Source: Rurimicrobium sp040387755
GTDB lineage: Bacteria > Bacteroidota > Bacteroidia > Chitinophagales > Chitinophagaceae
Reading direction: 5' to 3'
Length of the DNA stretch: 64,000 bases
Assembly: GCA_040387755.1 (NCBI GenBank)
Contig: JAZKDB010000002.1
Coordinates: forward strand, 1,612,001 to 1,676,000
In this document: piece by piece, positions 32,150-42,415 of the stretch
Numbering within the stretch: the stretch's first letter is position 1
How the letters are laid out: each line of letters opens with the position of its first letter
Notes under the pieces: model-generated
Told to the model about the DNA's origin: nothing
Database searches by the model: none
What the model saw: the letters and a program-made list of their open reading frames with translations, nothing else
Made by a program: the position numbers and the translations under genes

Positions 32150-33616
32150 ATGATGCTATTAAAAGACATATTGAACAATGTACAGGTAAAAGAAGTATTG
32201 GGAACAACTAATACTGAACTTACAGGTATTTGTATCGACTCGCGCAAAGCTGCGCCTGGAAGTGCTTTTATAGCCATTAAAGGAACTCTTGTAGATGGTC
32301 ATCAATACATCAACACGGCAATAGCCCAAGGTTCAAAAATTATAGTTTGTGAAGAAGTACCTTTTGAAAAAAACGAAACGGTTACCTACCTAAAAGTAAA
32401 AGACAGTTCAATTGCTGCAGGAGAAATGGCTTCGGCATTTTATGATTTCCCATCTGCGGAAATGACCGTTATTGGTGTTACGGGTACCAATGGCAAAACA
32501 ACCGTAACAACTTTGCTTTATCAACTTTTTAGCAAACTAGGCTATAAGTGTGGCCTTATTTCTACCGTACAAAACTTTATTGGCAATGAAGTAGAAATTG
32601 CCACCCATACCACTCCGGATGCCATTTCAATACAATCATTGTTCGCCAGAATGAGGGATGCAGGATGTATGTATGTGTTTATGGAGGTGAGCTCGCATGC
32701 CATTCATCAAAACAGAATTCAGGAAATACAATTTGACGGAGCCGTTTTTACCAATATTACACACGACCATTTAGATTATCACAAAACATTTGATGAATAT
32801 ATCCGTGTCAAAAAGCAATTGTTTGATAGCCTTCCGGCCACCGCATTTGCCTTGACTAATATTGATGACAAACGGGGTGCAATAATGCTCCAAAACACAA
32901 AAGCAGAACAATATACCTACAGCTTAAGAGTACCTTCCTCTATAAAAGGAAAGGTTTTGGAAAACAATCTGACAGGGCTTGTAATGGATATTGACGGTTA
33001 CGAAGCGCATTTGAGAATGATTGGCATTTTCAATGCCTACAATATGCTGGCGGTATATGGTGTTGCCAAATTTCTGAAGCAGGATTCGATTGAAGTATTG
33101 GCTGCATTAAGTACACTAAACGGTGCACCTGGTCGATTTGAAAGTATTAGCTCACCTGTAGAAAAAATATTGGGTATAGTAGATTATGCACATACACCCG
33201 ATGCTTTGCTCAATGTATTGGCCACCATACAACAATTACGTACAAATGATGAACAAATTATAACCGTAATAGGTTGCGGAGGAGACAGAGACAAAACAAA
33301 ACGACCATTAATGGCAACCGTTGCTGTTGATAAAAGTAATAAAACAATCCTCACTTCAGATAACCCACGCAGCGAAGACCCAGAAGAGATATTGAACGAA
33401 ATGGAAGCCGAATTGACTTTTGCTCAAAAAAGGAAAGTACTGCGTATTAGTGACAGAAAAGAAGCAATAAAAACTGCTTGCGCTCTGGCCAATGCAGGAG
33501 ACATTGTGTTGGTGGCTGGCAAAGGACACGAAACTTATCAGGAAATAAAAGGAGTGCGTCATCATTTTGACGATAGAGAAATATTGATTGAAGCATTTAC
33601 CATTTTAAATAAATAA
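32150..33616 (+). CDS. murE: UDP-MurNAc-tripeptide synthetase (UDP-MurNAc-L-Ala-D-Glu:meso-DAP ligase)
   Basis: 488 residues. Adds the third amino acid, expected to be meso-diaminopimelate in Gram-negatives: the C-terminal TSDNPRSEDPEEIL contains the DNPR motif that selects meso-DAP. N-terminal domain with CIDSRKAAPGSAFIAIKG, ATP-binding VTGTNGKTTVTTLLYQL, FMEVSSHAIHQNRI, FTNITHDHLDYHKTFDEY. Starts 5 bases after ftsI. Confidence 0.96.
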   Translation: MMLLKDILNNVQVKEVLGTTNTELTGICIDSRKAAPGSAFIAIKGTLVDGHQYINTAIAQGSKIIVCEEVPFEKNETVTYLKVKDSSIAAGEMASAFYDFPSAEMTVIGVTGTNGKTTVTTLLYQLFSKLGYKCGLISTVQNFIGNEVEIATHTTPDAISIQSLFARMRDAGCMYVFMEVSSHAIHQNRIQEIQFDGAVFTNITHDHLDYHKTFDEYIRVKKQLFDSLPATAFALTNIDDKRGAIMLQNTKAEQYTYSLRVPSSIKGKVLENNLTGLVMDIDGYEAHLRMIGIFNAYNMLAVYGVAKFLKQDSIEVLAALSTLNGAPGRFESISSPVEKILGIVDYAHTPDALLNVLATIQQLRTNDEQIITVIGCGGDRDKTKRPLMATVAVDKSNKTILTSDNPRSEDPEEILNEMEAELTFAQKRKVLRISDRKEAIKTACALANAGDIVLVAGKGHETYQEIKGVRHHFDDREILIEAFTILNK

Positions 33617-33626
33617 TACACAAAAG

Positions 33627-34898
33627 ATGCTCTACTACTTATTTACTTACTTACGGGAGAATTTCGGAATGTTTGGAGCCGGTGTATTTTATTATATCAC
33701 CTTTCGCACAGCAATGGCCATTATTTTGTCATTGATTATTTCTATGCTGATGGGTAAACGTTTTATCAGCTTCCTTCATAAAAAACAGATTGGAGAAACA
33801 GTTCGCGACCTTGGTCTTGAAGGAGAAAAGCAAAAAAAGGGAACACCAACAATGGGTGGCATTATCATTATTATGGCAATACTGATTCCCACATTGCTTT
33901 TCGCCCGTATTGAAAATGTGTATATTATATTGATGTTGTTATCAACAATCTGGTTGGGTCTGGTAGGGTTTGTTGACGACTATATCAAGGTTTTCAAAAA
34001 GAATAAGGAAGGCCTTTCGGGAAAATTTAAAATCTTAGGACAAATTGGTTTAGGAATTATAGTGGGACTAACCCTTTACTACAACCAGCATGTAACAGTC
34101 AGCAGAGAAGTAGTAAAAGGTAAATCAACCTTATACAATGCCTCAGAAAAAATTGTTTCTGCACCCTTTACCCGTAAAGATGAAAATGGCAAAAAACACA
34201 CTTACGTTCAGGTAAAAAGCGCGATTACAACAATCCCATTTGTCAAAACACATGAATTAAGTTATGCTAAAATTGCTTCCGTTTTCGGAGAAAAAGCAGT
34301 AAAAACAGCTACACCTATTGTTTATATACTCTTTGTTATTTTCATCATTGTAGCGGTAAGTAACGGAGCTAATATTACCGATGGGATTGACGGACTGGCT
34401 ACAGGTGTATCGGCAATAGTGGGTATTTGCCTTGGGGTATTTGCCTATGTTTCGGGTAACTACATTTTTGCCAACTATCTGGGCATCATGCATATTCCAC
34501 ATCTAAGCGAGCTGTCCATTTTTATTGGCGCTTTTGTAGGTGCATGTGTAGGCTTTCTCTGGTACAATGCTTATCCGGCTCAGGTTTTTATGGGCGACAC
34601 CGGAAGTCTGGCTCTGGGAGGAATTATTGCTTCCTTAGCCATTATTGTAAGAAAAGAGCTTTTAATACCGATAATCTGTGGCATTTTCCTGGTTGAAAAT
34701 ATATCAGTAATGATTCAGGTTGCCTATTTCAAATACACCAAAAAGAAATACGGAGAGGGCAGAAGAATTTTCCTGATGTCGCCATTGCATCATCATTATC
34801 AAAAATTAGGATACCACGAAAGCAAGATTGTAACAAGATTCTGGATTATAGGCATTATTCTGGCAGTATTAAGCATCGCAACATTAAAGCTTCAATAA
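33627..34898 (+). CDS. mraY: Phospho-MurNAc-pentapeptide transferase
   Basis: 423 residues, about 60 more than the E. coli enzyme. It has ten or so membrane helices, with KKGTPTMGGIIII, WLGLVGFVDDYIKVFKKNKEGLSGKFK (catalytic DD), NGANITDGIDGLATGVSAI, YPAQVFMGDTGSLALGG and IFLMSPLHHHYQKLG. The extra residues form a loop after helix 4 or 5 (about 155-230: SREVVKGKSTLYNASEKIVS ... HELSYAKIAS), commonly seen in Bacteroidota MraY. Makes lipid I at the inner membrane. Confidence 0.96.
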   Translation: MLYYLFTYLRENFGMFGAGVFYYITFRTAMAIILSLIISMLMGKRFISFLHKKQIGETVRDLGLEGEKQKKGTPTMGGIIIIMAILIPTLLFARIENVYIILMLLSTIWLGLVGFVDDYIKVFKKNKEGLSGKFKILGQIGLGIIVGLTLYYNQHVTVSREVVKGKSTLYNASEKIVSAPFTRKDENGKKHTYVQVKSAITTIPFVKTHELSYAKIASVFGEKAVKTATPIVYILFVIFIIVAVSNGANITDGIDGLATGVSAIVGICLGVFAYVSGNYIFANYLGIMHIPHLSELSIFIGAFVGACVGFLWYNAYPAQVFMGDTGSLALGGIIASLAIIVRKELLIPIICGIFLVENISVMIQVAYFKYTKKKYGEGRRIFLMSPLHHHYQKLGYHESKIVTRFWIIGIILAVLSIATLKLQ

Positions 34899-36260
34899 TT
34901 GAGTACACAAAACACTAAAAGATTAGTTGTTCTGGGCGCCGCCGAAAGCGGTGCGGGCGCTGCTTTGCTAGCCAAAAAAGAAGGATGGGATGTCTTTGTC
35001 AGTGACGGAGGAAAAATTAAAGAGGAATATAAAAGCGAATTGAAAAAAGCAGGGATAGAATTTGAAGAAGCCGGTCATGCCGAAGAGAAAATACTTCAGG
35101 CAGATTGTGTGATTAAAAGTCCCGGTATACCGGAAAAAGCAGCAATAATCAAAAGTATCCGCTCTGCAAATATTGAAATCATCAGTGAAATAGAATTTGG
35201 TTATCGTTATAAAGGTGACAGTAAAATTATCGCCATAACCGGTAGCAATGGAAAAAGTACTACAACAAAGATGATACATCACATTTTGGTGAATGCCGGT
35301 TATGATGCAAGTCTGGTTGGCAATATAGGTGTCAGTTTTGCAAAACAAATAGCGGAACACCCGACAGGATGGTATGTAATAGAAGTAAGTAGTTTTCAGC
35401 TGGATGATATAAAGAGTTTTAAGCCGGACATAGCATTGCTGTTAAACATTAGTCCGGACCACTTAGACAGATATGAATACAAATATGAAAAGTATATAGA
35501 AGCGAAATTTAAGATCACTCAAAACCAAGACGCAGATGATGTTTTCATTACCAATAAAGACGACACTGAAATAACGAAGTATTTAGCAACTAACCCCATT
35601 AACGCACGAACAATATATTTTACGATGAGCGAACAAACTAACCCTAATGCTGACGGAGCATTTATTGACAATGAACAACTCAACATCAACTATGATGGAG
35701 AAAGAACATCAATGTCCATTCACGACTTATCGGTACAAGGCAAACACAATCAATACAATAGCATGGCAGCGGGCATTTCAGCAAGAACAGCAGGTATCAG
35801 AAGCGCAAAAATCAGAGAAAGCTTTTTGACATTCGAAGGAATTGCACATAGGTTAGAGTTTGTAGCTTCTGTAAGAGGAGTTGATTTTATTAATGATAGT
35901 AAGGCAACCAATGTGAATTCAGTATGGTTCGCATTGGAAAGCATGAAAAAACCAGTGGTATTGATTCTTGGTGGTCAGGATAAGGGAAATGACTATAATG
36001 AAATTAAAGAACTAGTAAAAGAAAAAGTAAAAGCCATTGTTTGTTTGGGTGTAGACAATAAAAATATCCATGATTTCTTTGGAACATTTATCACCAATAT
36101 TGTTGATACGCAAAGTGCAAAAGATGCAGTCCTCGCGGCCTATTCACTTGCCGAAAAGAACGATGTCGTTCTTCTTGCACCAGCTTGCGCCAGTTTCGAT
36201 TTATTCAAAAACTATGAAGATCGCGGAGATCAATTTAAAGAAGCAGTAAAAAATTTATAA
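34899..36260 (+). CDS. murD: UDP-MurNAc-L-alanine:D-glutamate ligase
   Basis: 453 residues from TTG 34899, which directly abuts the mraY stop. LVVLGAAESGAGAALLA at the N terminus (UDP binding), KSPGIPEKAAII, IAITGSNGKSTTTKMIHHIL (ATP loop), VIEVSSFQLDDIKSFKPDIALLLNISPDHLDRY, AHRLEFVASVRGVDFINDSKATNVNSV and LLAPACASFDLFKNYEDRGDQF. Adds D-Glu to UDP-MurNAc-L-Ala in the cytoplasm. Confidence 0.96.
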   Translation: MSTQNTKRLVVLGAAESGAGAALLAKKEGWDVFVSDGGKIKEEYKSELKKAGIEFEEAGHAEEKILQADCVIKSPGIPEKAAIIKSIRSANIEIISEIEFGYRYKGDSKIIAITGSNGKSTTTKMIHHILVNAGYDASLVGNIGVSFAKQIAEHPTGWYVIEVSSFQLDDIKSFKPDIALLLNISPDHLDRYEYKYEKYIEAKFKITQNQDADDVFITNKDDTEITKYLATNPINARTIYFTMSEQTNPNADGAFIDNEQLNINYDGERTSMSIHDLSVQGKHNQYNSMAAGISARTAGIRSAKIRESFLTFEGIAHRLEFVASVRGVDFINDSKATNVNSVWFALESMKKPVVLILGGQDKGNDYNEIKELVKEKVKAIVCLGVDNKNIHDFFGTFITNIVDTQSAKDAVLAAYSLAEKNDVVLLAPACASFDLFKNYEDRGDQFKEAVKNL

Positions 36261-36287
36261 TCAGGGCAATTAGATTAATACAATAAA

Positions 36288-37517
36288 ATGCAGCAAATTT
36301 TAAAACATATCAAAGGTGATAAAGTAATATGGTCAATCGTATTACTACTATCACTTTTTGGGCTGCTGGTGGTGTACAGCGCTACGGGTACACTTGCTTA
36401 TAAGATTGATAAAAATGCCAGCTTCTTTATGGTTAAGCAATTGGCATTGCTGGTATTGGGTGCAGGAATCATTTTTGTGGTACATAACGTTAACTATGCC
36501 AAATTCTCGAAGATTTCGGTATTAATGTATCTCATCAGTATTCCACTATTACTGTATACAATGCTATTCGGGAGTGATATTAATGATGGTTCCCGATGGA
36601 TTACCATTCCTATTATCAAGGTAACATTTCAATCATCCGACTTTGCCAAGCTGGCACTGTTTATGTATCTGGCACGTTTGCTCAGCATCAAGCAAAATGT
36701 CATCAAGGATTTCAGAAAAGGTTTTATACCTGTTCTGATACCAGTATTGGTTATCTGCGGTCTGATCGCACCAGAAAACCTGTCAACTGCCCTTTTGCTG
36801 GGTGCCACTTGCTGTATACTTTTCTTTATCGGTCGTGTTAATGTAAAACATATTTCCCTCTTGGCATTTGCCGGAATTATAGGAATTGTTATCCTTATTG
36901 GGGTGTCAATGGCATATGACTTTGGCCGCGGAGCTACCTGGGTAAAACGTATTGAAGACTTCACCGGGAAGACAAAAAATGGAGAAAAGAAACCCGAAGC
37001 CTTTCAGGTACAGCAGGCAAAAATCGCGATTGCAAACGGGGGCGTAACCGGCAGAGGCCCAGGAAATAGTCAGCAAAGAAACTTTTTACCACACCCCTAC
37101 TCCGATTTTATTTACGCGATTATTATTGAAGAGTATGGGCTGGTGGGTGGAGCCGCAATAGTATTTCTGTATTTGCTTTTTTTATGGCGATGCATTTTAC
37201 TTTTTCGCAGATGCCCATATGCATTTGGTGCCTTTTTGGCGGTAGGGCTGAGCATAACACTTGTTTTTCAGGCGATGCTGAATATGGCTGTTGCTGTACA
37301 TCTGGTCCCCGTTACCGGCCTCACACTGCCTATGGTCAGTATGGGTGGCTCTTCAATACTATTTACCAGTGTGTCATTTGGGATTATCTTAAGCATAAGC
37401 AGATATGTTGACGAAATGGAAGGAGGAAAGCAAGTGCCCCCTAAGAAAGAAGAATCCAAACTATTTATACAGAAAGGAGCCAACAAAAAAACAAACAATA
37501 CTATAGCAACAGCATAA
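36288..37517 (+). CDS. ftsW: FtsW, SEDS-family peptidoglycan glycosyltransferase
   Basis: 409 residues with about ten membrane helices. LLSLFGLLVVYSATGTLAY at the N terminus, SRWITIPIIKVTFQSSDFAKLALFMYLARLL, APENLSTALLLG, GRGPGNSQQRNFLPHPYSDFIYAIIIEEYGLVGG, HLVPVTGLTLPMVSMGGSSILFTSVSFGIILSISR. Works with FtsI to build septal peptidoglycan. The cytoplasmic tail (about 375-409) is polar and Lys-rich. Confidence 0.95.
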   Translation: MQQILKHIKGDKVIWSIVLLLSLFGLLVVYSATGTLAYKIDKNASFFMVKQLALLVLGAGIIFVVHNVNYAKFSKISVLMYLISIPLLLYTMLFGSDINDGSRWITIPIIKVTFQSSDFAKLALFMYLARLLSIKQNVIKDFRKGFIPVLIPVLVICGLIAPENLSTALLLGATCCILFFIGRVNVKHISLLAFAGIIGIVILIGVSMAYDFGRGATWVKRIEDFTGKTKNGEKKPEAFQVQQAKIAIANGGVTGRGPGNSQQRNFLPHPYSDFIYAIIIEEYGLVGGAAIVFLYLLFLWRCILLFRRCPYAFGAFLAVGLSITLVFQAMLNMAVAVHLVPVTGLTLPMVSMGGSSILFTSVSFGIILSISRYVDEMEGGKQVPPKKEESKLFIQKGANKKTNNTIATA

Positions 37518-38627
37518 ATGAAACAGTTAAAAGTAATCATAGCAGGTGGTGGTACCGGGGGACATATTTTCCCCGCAGTCGCTATCGGGCATGCATTAAA
37601 AAGAATGCATCCCGATGCTGAATTACTTTTTGTTGGTGCAAAGGGAAAGATGGAAATGGAAAAAGTGCCTTTGGAAGGTTTTAAAATAATAGGACTGGAT
37701 ATTGCAGGATTTAATCGGAGCAATATGCTGAAGAATGTTTTCCTGCCATTTAAGCTATTGAAAAGCACTTGGGATGCCAGAACAATCATAAAAAATTTTA
37801 AACCAGATGTGGTGGTAGGTGTTGGTGGATATGCCAGCTTTCCTTTGCTGAATGCTGCACAAAGAATGGGAATACCTACTTTGATTCAGGAGCAAAATTC
37901 TTTTGCAGGTAAAAGCAACAAAATGTTGGGTAAAATGGCAAAAGCAGTTTGTGTAGCCTATGAAAACATGGAACAATTCTTCCCTAAGGAAAAAATAAAA
38001 ATAACAGGCAACCCTGTACGCAATGTAATTGCTCAAAGTACTTGCAGCAGAGAAGAAGGGTTAAGCTTTTTTGGATTGAATAAAGACAGAAAAACCATTT
38101 TAGTAGTAGGAGGTAGCCTTGGTGCCAAATCTATAAACGAAGCTATTGATAAATACCTGAGCAAGATTGTTGGCGAAGACACCCAAATAATATGGCAAAC
38201 AGGTAAACCATATTATGAACAAGCCAAAAACAGCACTCAGATTTTTGGTGACAAGGTAAAGGTTTATGACTTTATTAAAGAAATGAACAAAGCCTATGCT
38301 GCTGCAGACATAGTTATTTCAAGAGCCGGAGCACTTGCTATAGCTGAATTATGCATTATTGCAAAGCCGGTCATATTTGTGCCATACCCATTTGCTGCCG
38401 AAGATCATCAAACGAGCAATGCAATGGCGCTTGTAAAAAAAGGTGCAGCTATTATCATCAAAGACAATCTGGTTTCGGAACAGCTAAGTGATGTGTTAAG
38501 AGCATTGACCAACGACATCAACAAACAAAGAGAAATGAGTGAGCAATTAAAAGCTATTGCAATTAAAAATGCAGATGAAAGAATTGCTCAGTATATAATT
38601 GACCTCGCAAATAATAAAACGATTTAA
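37518..38627 (+). CDS. murG: Lipid II synthase (UDP-GlcNAc transferase)
   Basis: 369 residues. IIAGGGTGGHIFPAVAIGHAL (G-loop 1), VVGVGGYASFPLLNAAQRMGIPTLIQEQNSFAGKSNKML, ILVVGGSLGAKSINEAI, WQTGKPYYEQ, SRAGALAIAELCIIAKPVIFVPYPFAAEDHQTSNAMAL (UDP-GlcNAc binding). Converts lipid I to lipid II at the inner membrane's cytoplasmic face. Begins immediately after the ftsW stop. Confidence 0.97.
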   Translation: MKQLKVIIAGGGTGGHIFPAVAIGHALKRMHPDAELLFVGAKGKMEMEKVPLEGFKIIGLDIAGFNRSNMLKNVFLPFKLLKSTWDARTIIKNFKPDVVVGVGGYASFPLLNAAQRMGIPTLIQEQNSFAGKSNKMLGKMAKAVCVAYENMEQFFPKEKIKITGNPVRNVIAQSTCSREEGLSFFGLNKDRKTILVVGGSLGAKSINEAIDKYLSKIVGEDTQIIWQTGKPYYEQAKNSTQIFGDKVKVYDFIKEMNKAYAAADIVISRAGALAIAELCIIAKPVIFVPYPFAAEDHQTSNAMALVKKGAAIIIKDNLVSEQLSDVLRALTNDINKQREMSEQLKAIAIKNADERIAQYIIDLANNKTI

Positions 38628-38636
38628 ATTTTTGTG

Positions 38637-39998
38637 ATGAACATACAGCAACTGAAACGAATTTATTTTATAGGCATCGGCGGAATTGGAATGAGCGCAT
38701 TGGCGCGTTTTTTCCAGCAACGTCATACCTCAGTGGCTGGTTATGACCTTACACAAACCGACTTGACCAAACAATTAACCATTGAGGGAATCGATATCGT
38801 TTATACAGACGACATAACCCTGGTTGACAAAAATGCGGAATTAGTTGTCTTCACCCCGGCAATACCCGGCAATAATCAAATCCTTAATTGGTACCGTGAC
38901 AATAATTATCCTGTATTTAAAAGAAGTGATGTTTTGCAATGGATTACAGAATCATTCTATGCAATAACTGTAGCTGGTACGCATGGAAAGACAACCATCT
39001 CTACAATGACTGCCTACCTTCTTCGGGAGGCGGGTGAGGGTTGTAATGCATTTTTAGGAGGTATTGCAGCCAATTACCAAAGCAACTACTGGAGTAGTGA
39101 AAACAATGTAGCAGTTATAGAAGCAGATGAATACGACAGAAGTTTTTTGAAGCTCTTCCCTGATGTTGCTATACTTACAGCAATGGACGCAGACCATTTA
39201 GACATTTATGGAACTGCAGAAGAAGTGGAAAAAGCCTTTATTCAGTATACCGAAAATATAAAAACAGGAGGCACGCTAATTGCCAAACACGGACTAAAAC
39301 GGAGCGCTGAATTAAAAGCTGACAATATCATCAGCTATAGTTTACAAAATGATGCAGCAGATATTTATGCCGCTAATATTGTCCAGAAAAACGGAACATA
39401 CACTTTTGACATTATCGCCAAAGAATGGATGATGCAAGATGTATTCTTGCCTATTGGCGGAATGCATAATATTGAAAATGCCATCGCAGCAATTACAGCA
39501 ACACAAATTTTAGGGGTTGACAAAGAAAAAGTAAAGATTGCACTTGCAGAGTTTAAAGGTGTAAAACGCAGGTTTGAATATATCATCAAAACAGAGCAAA
39601 CAGTATTCATTGACGACTATGCACATCACCCTGAAGAGCTGGCATCATTGATTAAAAGTGCCAAAAGATTATTCGGAAATAAAAAATGCGTTGTTGCCTT
39701 CCAGCCTCATCTATTCAGCCGAACCAGAGATTTTGTAAATGGCTTTGCAGAAAGCCTGAGCTTGGCCGACGAAATTATCTTATTGGATATTTATCCTGCG
39801 AGAGAATTACCCATAGAAGGTGTAACGAGCCAAATAATTGCAGACCTTATGAACGATAAGCCCGTGACGATACTGACTAAAGATGGTCTATTAGAATATG
39901 CAAAAGCAGCCCCGATTGAACTATTTATCACTGCAGGGGCCGGAGATATTGACAAACTGATACAACCCTTAAAAACAATTATTGAAGCAAAACTATAA
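38637..39998 (+). CDS. murC: UDP-MurNAc:L-alanine ligase
   Basis: 453 residues from ATG 38637 (a GTG precedes at 38634). IYFIGIGGIGMSALARFF at the N terminus, FTPAIPGNNQIL, ITVAGTHGKTTISTMTAYLLREAG (ATP loop), VAVIEADEYDRSFLKLFPDVAILTAMDADHLDIYG, FKGVKRRFEYI, VFIDDYAHHPEELASLIKSAK, VAFQPHLFSRTRDF. First amino-acid-adding step of the pathway. Its TAA overlaps the next ATG by one base. Confidence 0.96.
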   Translation: MNIQQLKRIYFIGIGGIGMSALARFFQQRHTSVAGYDLTQTDLTKQLTIEGIDIVYTDDITLVDKNAELVVFTPAIPGNNQILNWYRDNNYPVFKRSDVLQWITESFYAITVAGTHGKTTISTMTAYLLREAGEGCNAFLGGIAANYQSNYWSSENNVAVIEADEYDRSFLKLFPDVAILTAMDADHLDIYGTAEEVEKAFIQYTENIKTGGTLIAKHGLKRSAELKADNIISYSLQNDAADIYAANIVQKNGTYTFDIIAKEWMMQDVFLPIGGMHNIENAIAAITATQILGVDKEKVKIALAEFKGVKRRFEYIIKTEQTVFIDDYAHHPEELASLIKSAKRLFGNKKCVVAFQPHLFSRTRDFVNGFAESLSLADEIILLDIYPARELPIEGVTSQIIADLMNDKPVTILTKDGLLEYAKAAPIELFITAGAGDIDKLIQPLKTIIEAKL

Positions 39999-40924
39999 TG
40001 AGCGAAAAGCGTAAAATATCAACCCGAAAAATAGTACAGACACTGGTAACACTTGTGTTACTATGCTGCTGCATATTTGTAATGTTGAGCGCATCAAAAA
40101 TACAGGAAGACAAAAAAATAAAAGGTATAATTATCAAAATTAAAAACGAAGACTATTGCCAGTTTGTAAGTAAAGATGAAATCAAGAAAACTCTTTTCGA
40201 AAGAAGACATATTGAACCCAAGAAACTGACCATCGGCAAGATTGACTTGAAAAAAATGGAAAACATATTGAGTACAAACCCCTGGATAGAAACAGCTCAG
40301 GTCTTTGTTGACAACAACAAAAATCTGAACATTCAGGTCATTCAGCGCATTCCACAGCTAAGGGTTTTTGACCGTATAGGCAACAGTTACTATATCGACT
40401 CTTCAAGGCAAATATTACCGATTTCTGACCATTATACACACTACGAAGTACTTTTTGTCAATGTGCCCGAAATCAAAAACGATAGCATTGGAAATGAATT
40501 AAAAAGCAAGATGTTATCTATTGCCGGAGTCATAAAAAAAGATTCCTTTTGGCAGGCACAAACATCAGAAGTTGTTGTCAATGCCGAAAATGATTTTGAT
40601 ATCATTCCGGTTTTGGGTAATCATAAAATCCTTTTGGGTAATGCAGAAAACCTGAAAGTTAAACTGGAGAATATTTTTGCCTTCTACCAAAATATACTTA
40701 ACAAAGTAGGTTGGGAACGCTATCAGGTAATTGATGCCCGATATAACAATCAAATTGTTGCATCACCTTCTTTACCATGGAAAGCACCGGTTGACAGAGC
40801 ATTGACAAATATGAATTGGGTAAAAACAATTGTGGGTGATGTGGCAAAAGCAGAAAACGGAGTAAAGCCATTGGCACAGGCAACAAATGTTGTTCTAAAA
40901 AAAGACAGTACAAAAACCAGATAA
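39998..40924 (+). CDS. ftsQ: FtsQ-like division protein
   Basis: 308 residues. Cytoplasmic basic N terminus (MSEKRKISTRKIVQ), one membrane helix (TLVTLVLLCCCIFVMLSA, about 15-33), then a POTRA-like segment (IKNEDYCQFVSKDEIKKTLFERRHIEPKKLTIGKIDLKKMENILSTNPWIETAQVFVDNNKNLNIQVIQRIP shape, given here only as landmarks NPWIETAQVFVD and QVIQRIPQLRVFD). Position between murC and ftsA and topology identify it; sequence similarity to proteobacterial FtsQ is expected to be low. Confidence 0.88.
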   Translation: MSEKRKISTRKIVQTLVTLVLLCCCIFVMLSASKIQEDKKIKGIIIKIKNEDYCQFVSKDEIKKTLFERRHIEPKKLTIGKIDLKKMENILSTNPWIETAQVFVDNNKNLNIQVIQRIPQLRVFDRIGNSYYIDSSRQILPISDHYTHYEVLFVNVPEIKNDSIGNELKSKMLSIAGVIKKDSFWQAQTSEVVVNAENDFDIIPVLGNHKILLGNAENLKVKLENIFAFYQNILNKVGWERYQVIDARYNNQIVASPSLPWKAPVDRALTNMNWVKTIVGDVAKAENGVKPLAQATNVVLKKDSTKTR

Positions 40925-40954
40925 AAAAATTAACGAATATAAATACATTAAAAA

Positions 40955-42340
40955 ATGAGCAGAAAAGAACAACCCATCATTGTAGGATTAGATATTGGAA
41001 CTACCAAGGTAGTAGCCATTGCCGGACAAAAAAATGAGTTTGGCAAGCTGGAGATTCTGAGTGTCGGGCGCACTGAATCTCAGGGTGTGAGACATGGGGT
41101 GGTCATGAATATCGACCAATGTATTCGCTCGATACAGGTGGCAATAGAAAAATGCTTAAGCAACAATCCTGACCTCGAAATCAAAGAAGTATATGTGGGT
41201 ATTGCCGGCCAACATATAAAGAGTCTACAGACACGTGGCGATAGAATGCGTCCGGATACAGACTCAGAGATTACCCGTCAGGAAATTGAGGCATTAATCA
41301 ACGATCAGAAAAAGACATTTATACCCGCAGGTGATGAAATAATTGATATTGTACCACAAGAGTACTTTGTGGATGATATGCAAACCACACTTAGCCCCAT
41401 AGGAATGAATGGTGTAAAAATAGGCGCCAACTTCCACATAGTTACCGGCGACAGAAACGCCATCCGCAATATCAAGCGTTGTGTAGAGCGTTCGGAGCTT
41501 AAGACCAAGGATTTAGTACTTCAACCTCTGGCATCTGCTGCTGCGGTAATGAGTCCTGAAGATTTGGAAGCAGGCGTTGCCATTGTTGATATCGGAGGAG
41601 GAACCACAGACATGGCTGTTTTCTATGATGGTATTCTGAAGCATACTGCGGTGATTCCTTATGCTGGAGTAAATATCACTAATGACATTCACTATGGTCT
41701 GGGCGTATTGCGTGCACAGGCAGAGCAATTAAAGGTACAGTTTGGCACGGCACATGCTGATCATGCAAGTCCAAACTCCTATATCACTATACCAGGCCTA
41801 AAAGGATTACCACCGAAAGAGATTTCGGTTAAAAATCTGGCTCACATCATACAGGCGCGTACTCAGGAAATACTTGACTATGTTTTGTACCATCTGAAAC
41901 AAATTGGTCTTGAAAAAAGACTGTATGGTGGCATTATTCTTACAGGTGGAGGAGCAAGTCTAAAGCATATAACACAGCTAACAGAGTATGTAACAGGTTT
42001 GAGTGCACGCATAGGCTTGCCCAACGAACATCTTGCCGGCGGACATAATGAAGATATGAATGACCCGATGTATTCAACCTGTATCGGACTTATTCTTCGT
42101 GGTTACCACGATTTTGAAAATGGCAATTATAAAAACTCTGCCAATAATCTATTGCATATTTCTCTGGAAGAAAAAGAAGAACCAATCGTTCATGAGATGA
42201 GCGCAGAAGAAAGTGCATTTATGCAGGAAGAAGAAGAAAGAGGTAAAAAACGTGGACGTCAGATTGGTAAAATCTTCGACGGGCTGAAAGATAAACTAAT
42301 GAGCATGTTTGAAGATGAAGAAGACCACAAATTTGAATAA
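40955..42340 (+). CDS. ftsA: Cell-division protein FtsA
   Basis: 461 residues, actin-like ATPase fold. IIVGLDIGTTKVVAIAGQ (phosphate 1), SHS2/1C insertion with EVYVGIAGQHIKS, AGVAIVDIGGGTTDMAVFYDG (phosphate 2), GIILTGGGASLKHITQL (adenosine). The C terminus (GRQIGKIFDGLKDKLMSMFEDE) fits the amphipathic membrane-targeting helix. Tethers FtsZ filaments to the membrane. Confidence 0.97.
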   Translation: MSRKEQPIIVGLDIGTTKVVAIAGQKNEFGKLEILSVGRTESQGVRHGVVMNIDQCIRSIQVAIEKCLSNNPDLEIKEVYVGIAGQHIKSLQTRGDRMRPDTDSEITRQEIEALINDQKKTFIPAGDEIIDIVPQEYFVDDMQTTLSPIGMNGVKIGANFHIVTGDRNAIRNIKRCVERSELKTKDLVLQPLASAAAVMSPEDLEAGVAIVDIGGGTTDMAVFYDGILKHTAVIPYAGVNITNDIHYGLGVLRAQAEQLKVQFGTAHADHASPNSYITIPGLKGLPPKEISVKNLAHIIQARTQEILDYVLYHLKQIGLEKRLYGGIILTGGGASLKHITQLTEYVTGLSARIGLPNEHLAGGHNEDMNDPMYSTCIGLILRGYHDFENGNYKNSANNLLHISLEEKEEPIVHEMSAEESAFMQEEEERGKKRGRQIGKIFDGLKDKLMSMFEDEEDHKFE

Positions 42341-42415
42341 TAAAAGAACACACAACTATACAGATTCACAACTAATCAGTAACAACAACTAACCCCATTT
42401 TAAATTTTAAAGATT